Notes under the pieces: model-generated
Seen by the model: the letters and a program-made list of their open reading frames with translations, nothing else
Databases searched by the model: none
Told to the model about the DNA's origin: nothing
Source of the DNA: Bacteroidota bacterium
Lineage (GTDB): Bacteria > Bacteroidota > Bacteroidia > Bacteroidales > B39-G9
DNA length: 33,554 nt
Reading direction: 5' to 3'
Assembly: GCA_015222055.1 (NCBI GenBank)
Contig: JADFUR010000099.1
Span: 1-33,554, forward strand
Program-made: the position numbers and the translations under genes
In this document: piece after piece, positions 18,303 through 26,626 of the stretch
Position numbering within the stretch: the stretch's first letter is position 1
How the letters are laid out: each line of letters begins with the position of its first letter

Positions 18303-18728
18303 TTATTCTTCCCAAATTAATTTTTTACCAAAGCCTAATCTGTTATCTGTTAATTTTACAAATGAGAGTTTAACAACCCATAAATTTGTGTTCATCAATG
18401 CAGCAAAAGGAAAACGCTTTAAGTAATTTATTTTAGATTTTTTTAAGATATCATCCTTTGGTTCAAATATTTTTCCGATAAATTGAATGCCTTGAATTTT
18501 TCCCACAATACTTGTTTCTAATACAATTGATCCGGCAACAGAATCATTCAACAGTACATTTTTTACATGCTTTGTGTCATTATCTGAGGTAAAGACTAAC
18601 ATTTTTTCTTCTTCAATAAAAGAATAAAAACAATTAGCACAATAGGGATTATTGCTAATTGAAGTAGCAAGAGTTAAAACATGATGTTTTTTAATAAAAG
18701 CAACAATTTTTTTATCTAATACAGGCAT
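18303..18728 (-). CDS. Pyridoxamine 5'-phosphate oxidase-like split-barrel protein (YhbP/UPF0306-like)
   Basis: A 141-residue protein when started at ATG 18728 (MPVLDKKIVAFIKKHHV). An in-frame TTG eight codons upstream is less likely. It has the six-strand split-barrel pattern of the PNPOx-like flavin-binding family: HHVLTLATSISNNPYCANCFY, then LVFTSDNDTKHVKNVLLN, then VVKLSFVKLTDNRLGFG. The YhbP/UPF0306 branch gives the best overall fit, including the length. Reactions in this family vary (flavin, F420 or heme binding) and the ligand cannot be read from the sequence. It is convergent with the RemB-like gene and divergent from the M1 peptidase. Confidence 0.75.
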   Translation of the reverse strand: MPVLDKKIVAFIKKHHVLTLATSISNNPYCANCFYSFIEEEKMLVFTSDNDTKHVKNVLLNDSVAGSIVLETSIVGKIQGIQFIGKIFEPKDDILKKSKINYLKRFPFAALMNTNLWVVKLSFVKLTDNRLGFGKKLIWEE

Positions 18729-18784
18729 AATAAGTTTTATTTTATATCGCAAAGAAACAAAACGAACTTCTCTTTTTCAACTAA

Positions 18785-18817
18785 TTGTTATATATTTGAA
18801 TATAAAAAATATGTTTG
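18785..18817 (+). promoter_or_regulatory. Candidate promoter for the M1 aminopeptidase gene
   Basis: A -33 TTG at 18785-18787 and a -7 TATGTTTG at 18810-18817, 22 bp apart, fit the Bacteroidota consensus. A second -7-like word, TATATTTG, overlaps upstream at 18791-18798. The mRNA leader would be about 70 nt. Confidence 0.5.
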
Positions 18818-18896
18818 CTATAATGAACCGGACGAAGTATAATCTATAATTAAGATTACCGTCAAATTATACTGTAAAAAATAATAAAGCTTACAA

Positions 18897-20792
18897 ATGA
18901 AAAAATTATTAATAGTCACATTAACAATATTATTATATTATTCAGCCTTTTCAGAATCTAAACAAAAACGGGATTATCATTTTAGGCGAAGTTATATGCC
19001 ACAAATTTGTGTTGGTGAGTGTTATGATATTATTTATCATCGCCTTGAATGGGAAATTGATCCGGGTAAATATTACATAAAAGGCTGTGTTACAACTTTT
19101 TTTAAGATTAAGCAGCAAACAGATTCCATTCGTTTCGATTTAGCAAACGAGCTTGTTGTTGATTCAATTTTATATCATAACAAAAAGATTAATTTTTCAC
19201 ATTCAAATAATATATTAACACTAAATTTTTCAAATCTGTTTTTTGTCAATCAAAAAGATTCTGTTTCAATATTTTATCAGGGAGAACCTTCTGAGAATGA
19301 TGGCTTTGGGGCTTTCACGCAAACCTATCACAACCTTGTGCCAATAATTTGGACACTCTCAGAACCTTATGGTGCAAGAGATTGGTGGCCATGTAAGCAA
19401 AGTTTAACCGACAAAGCAGATTCTATTGATGTATTTGTTACTACACCAAAAGAATATAAGGTTGCCAGCAACGGGAAATTAATCTCAGAAAAATTATTGG
19501 GAAACAAAAAAATTACGCACTGGAAACATCGTCATCCCATTGCAGCATATCTTGTTGCAATTGCAGTTACAGATTATGTGTGTTATTCTGATTATGTTAT
19601 TTTGAGTGAAAACGATTCAATAGAAATTTTAAATTATGTGTATCCCGAAAATTTAGAAACGGCAAAAGAGCAAACGCCTGACATTATTCCTGTTATTGAA
19701 CTTTATAACGAATTGTTTATTACGTATCCTTTTAAAGACGAAAAATATGGTCATGCACAATTTAGTTGGGCCGGAGGAATGGAGCATCAAACAATGAGTT
19801 TCGTTTCTAATTTCAGTTTGTATTTAATGGCTCACGAATTGGCACACCAATGGTTTGGTGATTATATTACATGTGGTAGCTGGCAGGAAATATGGGTAAA
19901 CGAAGGGTTTGCAAGATATTGTGAGGGCTTAGTTCGTGAGCGTTTTAATGATAATTGGTTATCTTGGAAAACAAACAAAATAACAAATATTACAAGTGAA
20001 AGCAACGGCTCTGTTTTTGTTTATGACACAACTACTATTTACCAGATTTTTAATACTCGATTAACTTACGACAAAGCTGCAATGGTTTTACATATGCTTC
20101 GGTGGGAGTTGGGAGATTCAATTTTTTTTCAATCAATAAAAAATTATTTGACCGATAGCACTTTAATAAACAATTTTGCAAAAACCGACGATGTAAAAAG
20201 GCATTTTGAAGCAACAGCAGACACAAACCTATCACAATTTTTCAATAACTGGATTTATAAAGAGGGCTATCCAATTTATAACATTAACTGGTTGCAAAAT
20301 GACGAAAATATTGTTTCACTGAACATAAAGCAAACACAATCGGATCCTTCAGTAAGTTTTTTCGAATTGGATTTGCCAATTTTTTTTTCAGATACTAATA
20401 ATGACACATTATTAATATTTCATAATTCACAAGCTTCACAGAACTATCTTTTTCAACTGCCTTTTAAAGTAAAAAACATTGTTTTCGACCCAGAAAAAAA
20501 CATTATTACAACACACACAAATATTGTTAATATTAATTCAAGCAATTTGAATAAAGATATTTTTATCTCTCCAAATCCCGTTGTCGATTTTTTAACAATA
20601 AAATCAAATTCCACAATCTTGTTAAAACAAGTTTCAATATATAGTATTAGTGGAAGAGAACTAAAGACTTTTAGTAATTTTTCTTATTCAGATTCTTTTC
20701 AAATAGATTTGACGGCCTTAAAAACAGGAAGCTATTTTGTTGGGATAAAAACAAAAAAACGGTATTACGCTAAACGGATTTTTAAAAAATAG
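18897..20792 (+). CDS. Secreted M1-family zinc aminopeptidase with T9SS sorting domain
   Basis: A 631-residue exported metallopeptidase. The signal peptide is at about 1-18. An N-terminal beta-saddle domain is followed by the catalytic domain. The substrate-N-terminus motif is GGMEH at 293-297 (GAMEN in the family). The zinc site is HELAH at 313-317, with the third ligand Glu336 in NEGFARY. The thermolysin-like domain ends near 460 (FNNWIYKEGYPIYNINW). The final 80 residues are a T9SS type A sorting domain (ISPNPVVDFLTIKSN ... GSYFVGIKTKKRYYAKRIFKK). The enzyme is thus a surface or extracellular aminopeptidase for peptide scavenging. The C-terminal ERAP1-like helical domain of larger M1 enzymes is missing, as in other short secreted forms. 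Its 3' end overlaps the convergent gene by 11 bp. Confidence 0.92.
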   Translation: MKKLLIVTLTILLYYSAFSESKQKRDYHFRRSYMPQICVGECYDIIYHRLEWEIDPGKYYIKGCVTTFFKIKQQTDSIRFDLANELVVDSILYHNKKINFSHSNNILTLNFSNLFFVNQKDSVSIFYQGEPSENDGFGAFTQTYHNLVPIIWTLSEPYGARDWWPCKQSLTDKADSIDVFVTTPKEYKVASNGKLISEKLLGNKKITHWKHRHPIAAYLVAIAVTDYVCYSDYVILSENDSIEILNYVYPENLETAKEQTPDIIPVIELYNELFITYPFKDEKYGHAQFSWAGGMEHQTMSFVSNFSLYLMAHELAHQWFGDYITCGSWQEIWVNEGFARYCEGLVRERFNDNWLSWKTNKITNITSESNGSVFVYDTTTIYQIFNTRLTYDKAAMVLHMLRWELGDSIFFQSIKNYLTDSTLINNFAKTDDVKRHFEATADTNLSQFFNNWIYKEGYPIYNINWLQNDENIVSLNIKQTQSDPSVSFFELDLPIFFSDTNNDTLLIFHNSQASQNYLFQLPFKVKNIVFDPEKNIITTHTNIVNINSSNLNKDIFISPNPVVDFLTIKSNSTILLKQVSIYSISGRELKTFSNFSYSDSFQIDLTALKTGSYFVGIKTKKRYYAKRIFKK

Positions 20793-23700
20793 CTCTTATC
20801 TGCATTGTTCCTATGTGAACAATTTTTGTATCCTCAGAACCTCTTCCTGAGTAATTAATGTTTATCTGTACTTTTTTAGAAACACTTTTTTGAAAAATTA
20901 AATCCCACGTTAAATTATCGCCAGGGAAAAATCCTTCGAGCATTTCGTAAGCTATTGGTGTGTTTGTGTTGGCGTTATAATCCAAATTTATGTAATTAGC
21001 TTTTAAGCTTATTGTTCCTTTATTATGTTTGTTGTATTTTAATTCAATTCCAGCATCATGGTTTTTTGATTTTTCGGTGTTTAAAAAATTATTTTTTTGC
21101 ATGTATTTATATATAATACTAATTTTTAAAGATAAGTTTGGTTGGTAAGAAAAGGTTGCTTTGTTTTTGTCATAGTTAATATCATAATTTTTTGAGCTGA
21201 ACGACTCTGAATTATAAGTTTTCTCTCCCGTGGTAAAATCATTTAGTATCGACAGTGTTTTATTTATATTCCACCAGAATTTAATGCCGTTAGAATTATT
21301 ACTTCTATTATCAAAACCATTAACAAGAAGCAATTTGTTTTTATTATTCTGAAAAATATAATCAAGCCCAAATTTTGTGTTTGTTTTGTTAAACGACAAG
21401 ATGTTTCTGGCCGAATAATTTACATTGACTAGTAACAAATCGTCGAAATTAATAATTGGATTTGCAATATCGAGAAAATCATCGTTTGTTGTTTTTTTAC
21501 TTATTCTATAAGCAAACTGATTTGAAAAGCGGGAAATAAATTTTTTCAAACCTTTTTCGTTATGCCAAACCCGTCGTGGTTTAAGATAAAGAATTTGATT
21601 AAATTGATTTTTATATGTTTTTACAAATTGATTTGTTGGAGTAAAAATTCTAATGTAATTTGCTTGGTCTTTAAAATTTGCTGTTTCAAATTCATTTAAT
21701 TCTTTAATATCATTACTGTTATAATCTGTCCATGCATATAATCCCTGACCTTGCGACACTTCAAGATAAGAGAATTCTTTTTTGAGCTCAAAAATTTTAG
21801 AGATCTCAAAAAAGCTAGATGAAGATATTACACCCTTAAACAATTTTAAACTATGTTCGAGTCGCGTTAGCAAAGAATTGTCGGCCATTTCACTGCTCAG
21901 AGTGCTGTCTTCTATTGTTAGTTTTCTATACGAAGCAATTATTTTTAATGTGTTTTTTGGGTTTTTGTGCAGGTTTAAACCAAAGTTGTAATCCTCACCC
22001 AATGTGCTGTATTTTAACTTGTTGTTTGATGGTAGATAATCTTTACGTCTTACAAATTTCGCAAAAAAAGTATTTTCTGTACTATCAGAATTACTAATAA
22101 AAAATTCTTTTCTGTCGAATTTGTAACTATTACCAATTAAAGTATCTGCATCAATATTTTTCCAGATATTTTGTTCAAAATCATTTTTAACACCAATAGA
22201 AAAAAAAGAAATCTGTTTTGATAGTGAAGCATTGTATCTTAAGAAATTTGTTTTGTTTTTATCATACTTGCTGTTTAGCCAACTGCCCGTAAAATTAAAA
22301 TCAAACTTGTTTCTTTTTATATTAGTTTTAACAGCGTTTTTGTTAGCATTAAAAAATTTCCCTTTGTTGAGATAATCAAAATTATATTGTGCTGAACCAA
22401 ATTTTTTGTTTAAGTAATCAACGTTCATATTAAACAAATTCTCATTAAATTTTTTGCTCGACAGATTACTTAAGTTCCAGTCTCTTTCAAACTCTGCGGT
22501 TTTAAATCGCTCAATAGGCTTAAAATATTTATTAATGTGTTGATAATTTAACGATGTTGTTAACTTATCTTTTGTTAAAGGGATATTTTGTTTTAAATTG
22601 ATTTTTAATGCGTAGCCCAGATCGTCATCCGAATCTTTTGTCGAAAAAGAATTAATATCATTATTTGATAAAGACAGCTCATACCTTGCAGCAGAGTTTT
22701 TTGTCAAAAAAGTCTCGCCACCAAAAGAAAGCATCTGGGTTTTTTTAGGAGTAATTAATAAAATAACAGGCTCGTAATTTCCCTGTGCTTGTCCGTTTAT
22801 GGGAGCAATCCATTGAAAAACTTTCCCATTGGCTAGAGATTTTCCTTGCACATAATTTCCTTTGTTTTCACCCACAAAAGAAAAACCCAGTCGGTAGATA
22901 GCACTATCAGCATTTGTTGAGTATACAAAAACACTGTCATACACAATGTTATTAAAAATAGTGTCAATCATTTTGTAAAAAACATAATTGCCGTTAAAAT
23001 TTGTATCAATTTTAACATTAGGCACAACAGCCAGATTTAAGCTGTCGCCAATATTTGCCAGAAGTTGTTTTTGCGGATTTGTTAAATCTTGGTCAATGGG
23101 TTGGCTTTTGCTGTCTTGTTCGGAAAACACATTAAGATAAAACTTTGATTTTTTTGTGTGAAATTCATTGCTGTTAAACAATAAGAAACGAGCATAATTT
23201 TTATCCGAATATTCAAACTCAATAACAATTCTCTTGTCTTTAGTAATTAATCGATTTGCAGTAAATGTAATTTCGGCAGAGTTGTAGTTTATAATATAGT
23301 CGTTTTCGAGACCTCGTTTTAAAAGTTTACCATCAATATAAATATTCTCAGAGCCTGATAATATTATTATATACGACTCATTGTTTGCCCCTTCAAGTTT
23401 ATAAGGACCTTGTTTGCCTTCAGTTCCGGTAAAAGTCATTCTGTTGTATTTCCCTTTCGACACAGCACCGCTGACTGTTGTCTTAATACGATTTTGGTTT
23501 TTTAGTTTTATGTTTGACGAGACAAAACCTCCTTGTGCTTTTTTATTTATATTCATAAAATATCCAATAGGTTTTCTTATTTCGAAATCGCCGGCTATAA
23601 TTTTTGTTCTATCGTTATATAGCTGAATAAAAACCTTGTCAAAATCATGAATTTGTTGGGTGTTTCCTTCAGGCTGAATAGGTATGTTGTTGTCAGAGAT

Positions 23701-24240
23701 GGCTGCAAGAATGTTGAAATTATTATTTAGTTTCCCCGATAGTTGTAAATTTAAACTTGAGTTAATCACCACGTCTTGATTATTTCCAAAAGTTATTCCC
23801 CTTGAGATGCTTCCCTGTGTTAGTAAATTATCCTTTTTAAAAAATTCATCATAGTTATTAGGTCTATAAGTATATGAAATTTCATTATCAACACCCTGAA
23901 TTTTAGTATATTTGTTAAAATTTTTATTAAAAAAAGATTTCGAAAAACTATAAGGAAACACTTTATATGTTATTTTAGCGTTATCAATTTTGTGGGTGTT
24001 AAACCATTGTTTGTCTGGAATAAATAATGATTTTGCAAAGTCAATATTATATAAGCTGTCGGGTATTATTAAGTTATCATTATCAAAAACAAACAAAGTC
24101 TTTGGAATAATACTTAAGCTGTCGATTAATATTGTGTCAGAATTTATTTGTAGATAAGAAATTCGCAGGTTGTTATACTCTTGGCAGATAACATTACTTG
24201 CAACAAAAAAAAATGATATGTATAGAATAATTTTTTTCAA
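20782..24240 (-). CDS. Very large conserved outer-membrane beta-barrel protein of unknown function
   Basis: An 1152-residue exported protein: signal peptide 1-19 (ILYISFFFVASNVICQ), then no recognisable enzymatic domain. After about 130 residues the chain becomes a long series of amphipathic strands with many aromatic residues, consistent with an outer-membrane barrel or a large beta-sheet assembly. The most conserved-looking part is near 140-215 (QGSISRGITFGNNQDVVINS ... AISDNNIPIQPEGNTQQIHDF), a block I recall from hypothetical proteins across Bacteroidota. Its tone, with GN-N-Q and repeated barrel strands, recalls SprA-like translocon proteins, but it is only about half that length. I do not assign it. 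It ends in TMQIRAIF, a terminal aromatic typical of barrels. It overlaps the M1 gene by 11 bp at the 3' end. Confidence 0.75.
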   Translation of the reverse strand: MKKIILYISFFFVASNVICQEYNNLRISYLQINSDTILIDSLSIIPKTLFVFDNDNLIIPDSLYNIDFAKSLFIPDKQWFNTHKIDNAKITYKVFPYSFSKSFFNKNFNKYTKIQGVDNEISYTYRPNNYDEFFKKDNLLTQGSISRGITFGNNQDVVINSSLNLQLSGKLNNNFNILAAISDNNIPIQPEGNTQQIHDFDKVFIQLYNDRTKIIAGDFEIRKPIGYFMNINKKAQGGFVSSNIKLKNQNRIKTTVSGAVSKGKYNRMTFTGTEGKQGPYKLEGANNESYIIILSGSENIYIDGKLLKRGLENDYIINYNSAEITFTANRLITKDKRIVIEFEYSDKNYARFLLFNSNEFHTKKSKFYLNVFSEQDSKSQPIDQDLTNPQKQLLANIGDSLNLAVVPNVKIDTNFNGNYVFYKMIDTIFNNIVYDSVFVYSTNADSAIYRLGFSFVGENKGNYVQGKSLANGKVFQWIAPINGQAQGNYEPVILLITPKKTQMLSFGGETFLTKNSAARYELSLSNNDINSFSTKDSDDDLGYALKINLKQNIPLTKDKLTTSLNYQHINKYFKPIERFKTAEFERDWNLSNLSSKKFNENLFNMNVDYLNKKFGSAQYNFDYLNKGKFFNANKNAVKTNIKRNKFDFNFTGSWLNSKYDKNKTNFLRYNASLSKQISFFSIGVKNDFEQNIWKNIDADTLIGNSYKFDRKEFFISNSDSTENTFFAKFVRRKDYLPSNNKLKYSTLGEDYNFGLNLHKNPKNTLKIIASYRKLTIEDSTLSSEMADNSLLTRLEHSLKLFKGVISSSSFFEISKIFELKKEFSYLEVSQGQGLYAWTDYNSNDIKELNEFETANFKDQANYIRIFTPTNQFVKTYKNQFNQILYLKPRRVWHNEKGLKKFISRFSNQFAYRISKKTTNDDFLDIANPIINFDDLLLVNVNYSARNILSFNKTNTKFGLDYIFQNNKNKLLLVNGFDNRSNNSNGIKFWWNINKTLSILNDFTTGEKTYNSESFSSKNYDINYDKNKATFSYQPNLSLKISIIYKYMQKNNFLNTEKSKNHDAGIELKYNKHNKGTISLKANYINLDYNANTNTPIAYEMLEGFFPGDNLTWDLIFQKSVSKKVQININYSGRGSEDTKIVHIGTMQIRAIF

Positions 24241-24401
24241 TATTTTAGGGAGACTGCTAATTAAACGTTTAAAGAGATTTAAAATTACCTTAAATATTGC
24301 GAATAATTAAATTTTTATAAAAATAGAATATTTTATTATTCTTTTCTGTTATAATTATTTATAAATATATAATTTAGCCAAAATTTCTCTTTAAAAAAAC
24401 A

Positions 24402-25151
24402 ATGAAAAAAATACTCGTATTAATAAGTCTTTTTGTTTTTCCTCAAATTATTTTCTCACAAACAATTGAGGATACAAAACTCGTTGTGCCAATGATTTCT
24501 TTATCATATTCAACACAAGTTCCCGGAGGAGATATGGCTAAACGTTTTGGAATGAATTCAGCTTTTGGCACTTCGTTTATGGTAAAAACCAAAACCAATT
24601 TTCTTTATGGAGTTAATGCCAGTTATATTTTTGGACAAAATGTTAAGGAGGATGGAGTTTTAGATAACATAAGCACATCAAACGGCCAGCTTATTAATAT
24701 TTATGGAGAATATTCAGGAATAAAATTTTTTGAAAGAGGATTTCATGTTGCTGCTGAAGCTGGGAAAATTTTCCCTGTTTTTGGCCCAAATGAGAATTCC
24801 GGAATACTTCTAACAGCAGATGTTGGTCTGTTACAGCATAAAATAAGAATTGAAAACGACGGAAATAATACGCCAAGTATTTTAAACGATTATGCAAAAG
24901 GATATGACCGACTAACAAATGGGTTGGCAATAAGCGAATTTATTGGTTATATGTATTTTAGTAATAATGGGAGAGTGAATTTTTATGCAGGTTTTGAATT
25001 AACTCAGGCATGGACAAAAAATCGTCGCTCATGGAATTTTGATACAATGGAAAAAGATGACCAATTGAAGCACGATTATTTATATGCTTTTAAGTTTGGT
25101 TGGGTTATAACTCTACATAAAAAAATGACTAATAAATTTTATTATTATTAA
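24402..25151 (+). CDS. Exported beta-rich protein of unknown function, upstream of waaA
   Basis: A 249-residue protein with a signal peptide at 1-19 (ILVLISLFVFPQIIFSQ). The mature chain has alternating strands and G/Y/F turns (YGVNASYIFGQN, GFELTQAW, YAFKFGWVITLHKK), consistent with a small outer-membrane barrel of roughly 8-10 strands. I recognise it only as a conserved Bacteroidota hypothetical that often precedes the Kdo transferase gene. It lies 31 bp before waaA on the same strand and is very likely co-transcribed with it, so a connection to LPS or the outer membrane is plausible but unproven. Confidence 0.75.
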   Translation: MKKILVLISLFVFPQIIFSQTIEDTKLVVPMISLSYSTQVPGGDMAKRFGMNSAFGTSFMVKTKTNFLYGVNASYIFGQNVKEDGVLDNISTSNGQLINIYGEYSGIKFFERGFHVAAEAGKIFPVFGPNENSGILLTADVGLLQHKIRIENDGNNTPSILNDYAKGYDRLTNGLAISEFIGYMYFSNNGRVNFYAGFELTQAWTKNRRSWNFDTMEKDDQLKHDYLYAFKFGWVITLHKKMTNKFYYY

Positions 25152-25182
25152 TAGTATCGAGTTAAAGTAATTTGAAAATTTC

Positions 25183-26448
25183 ATGATCATAATTTATAAT
25201 ATTCTAATAAGACTATATTCTTTTTCCGTTCGCCTTGCATCTGTTTTTAATCCCAAAGCACGATTTTTTGTAAAAGGACGCAAAAATATTTTTAAAAAGA
25301 TTAATCAAAGCATAGATAAATCGCAACAAATAATATGGTTTCATTGTGCTTCGCTTGGTGAGTTTGAGCAAGGAAGACCGGTTATTGAAACACTAAAACA
25401 AAAATACCCGCAATATAAAATTTTGCTTACTTTTTTTTCTCCTTCAGGTTATGAGGTAAGAAAAAATTATGCCGGAGCCGATTATATTTTTTATTTACCG
25501 ATTGACACAAGAAGAAATGCCATAAAATTTATTAAGACAGTAAATCCCAAATTGGTTTTTTTTGTTAAGTATGAATTTTGGTATCATTATCTGAATGTCT
25601 TGCAAAAAAATAAGATTCCTGTTTATATTTTTTCTGCCATTTTTAGAAAAAACCAATTGTTTTTTAAATGGTACGGAGGATTTTATCGAAACATGTTGCA
25701 AAAATTTGATTTCCTTTTTGTGCAAAATACCGAATCGAAAGAGCTATTAAATTCTATTAATATAAAAAATGTAGAAATAGCAGGAGACACTCGTTTCGAT
25801 AGAGTATACTCAATTGCTTCACAAGCAAAGAATATTCCCATTATTGATGCCTTTAAACAAGGAAAAACCACAATTATTGCAGGTAGCACATGGAAACCCG
25901 ATGAGGAACTTCTTGTTAAATTCATTAATTCGCAAAATAATAATGAATTAAAATATATTATTGCACCTCACGAAATATTTGTCGAAAATATTGAACGAAT
26001 AGAAAAAGCAATAAAGAAAAAAACTCTAAGGTTTTCAAAAGCCGACGAAAGAAATGTTTTAGAAGCTCAGGTAATTATTATTGACAATATTGGGATGCTT
26101 TCTTCTTTATATAAATATGGTGATATTGCATATATTGGTGGAGGTTTTGGAAAAGGTATTCATAATGTTTTAGAAGCGGCAACTTTTGGACTGCCATTAT
26201 TTTTTGGCACAAATTATCATCAATTTAACGAGGCGGTACAGCTTGTTAATTTAAAAGCAGCTTTTGTTGTTAATAATTTTTCCGATTTAGAAATCAATTT
26301 TAAAAACTTGCTTGCCAATAAAAAATTACTAGAAAGCACCGGCGAAAAATCGAAAAAACATGTTGTCTCAAACCTAGGAGCAACAGGCAAAATAGTAACA
26401 AAGTGTGAGAAAAATTTATCCCAAAATCAATACGCAAAAACTCCTTAA
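25183..26448 (+). CDS. waaA: 3-deoxy-D-manno-octulosonic acid (Kdo) transferase
   Basis: A 421-residue inner-membrane-associated glycosyltransferase (WaaA/KdtA, GT-B fold) that adds Kdo from CMP-Kdo to lipid A precursor. A hydrophobic stretch at 1-22 serves as membrane anchor. The catalytic Glu60 sits in FHCASLGEFEQGRPV, the family signature. The C-terminal half holds the nucleotide-binding parts: IIAGSTWKPDE, YIAPHE, and GGGFGKGIHNVLEAATFGLP near 320-345, with the acidic F-N-E block after it. Length is normal for Bacteroidota. It follows the beta-rich exported protein by 31 bp. How many Kdo units it adds cannot be told. Confidence 0.95.
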   Translation: MIIIYNILIRLYSFSVRLASVFNPKARFFVKGRKNIFKKINQSIDKSQQIIWFHCASLGEFEQGRPVIETLKQKYPQYKILLTFFSPSGYEVRKNYAGADYIFYLPIDTRRNAIKFIKTVNPKLVFFVKYEFWYHYLNVLQKNKIPVYIFSAIFRKNQLFFKWYGGFYRNMLQKFDFLFVQNTESKELLNSINIKNVEIAGDTRFDRVYSIASQAKNIPIIDAFKQGKTTIIAGSTWKPDEELLVKFINSQNNNELKYIIAPHEIFVENIERIEKAIKKKTLRFSKADERNVLEAQVIIIDNIGMLSSLYKYGDIAYIGGGFGKGIHNVLEAATFGLPLFFGTNYHQFNEAVQLVNLKAAFVVNNFSDLEINFKNLLANKKLLESTGEKSKKHVVSNLGATGKIVTKCEKNLSQNQYAKTP

Positions 26449-26502
26449 AAAAAACAAATCCACAATACAAAACGCTCATTTTTAGACAATTATCCCAGTA
26501 TA

Positions 26503-26515
26503 AACAATAATTGTT
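26503..26515. promoter_or_regulatory. Small inverted repeat upstream of nrdJ
   Basis: AACAAT-A-ATTGTT, 6-bp arms around one base, lies about 110 bp before the probable nrdJ start. It might be an operator such as an NrdR-like box, but the match to NrdR consensus is only partial and a second box is absent. Confidence 0.25.
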
Positions 26516-26626
26516 AATAAGTGCTTTTTTATTTATTTAAATATGTACTTAAATTCGTATTATCAATTTTCAAGCAAAAAATCAGACTATATATTATCAA
26601 ATCAAACGGATACAAAAAGGACAAGA

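Noticed and set aside
26449-26626. Cobalamin riboswitch before nrdJ
   Set aside because: The gap has no B12-box-like GCCACTG word and too little GC-rich structure. Only a small AACAAT/ATTGTT inverted repeat is seen.
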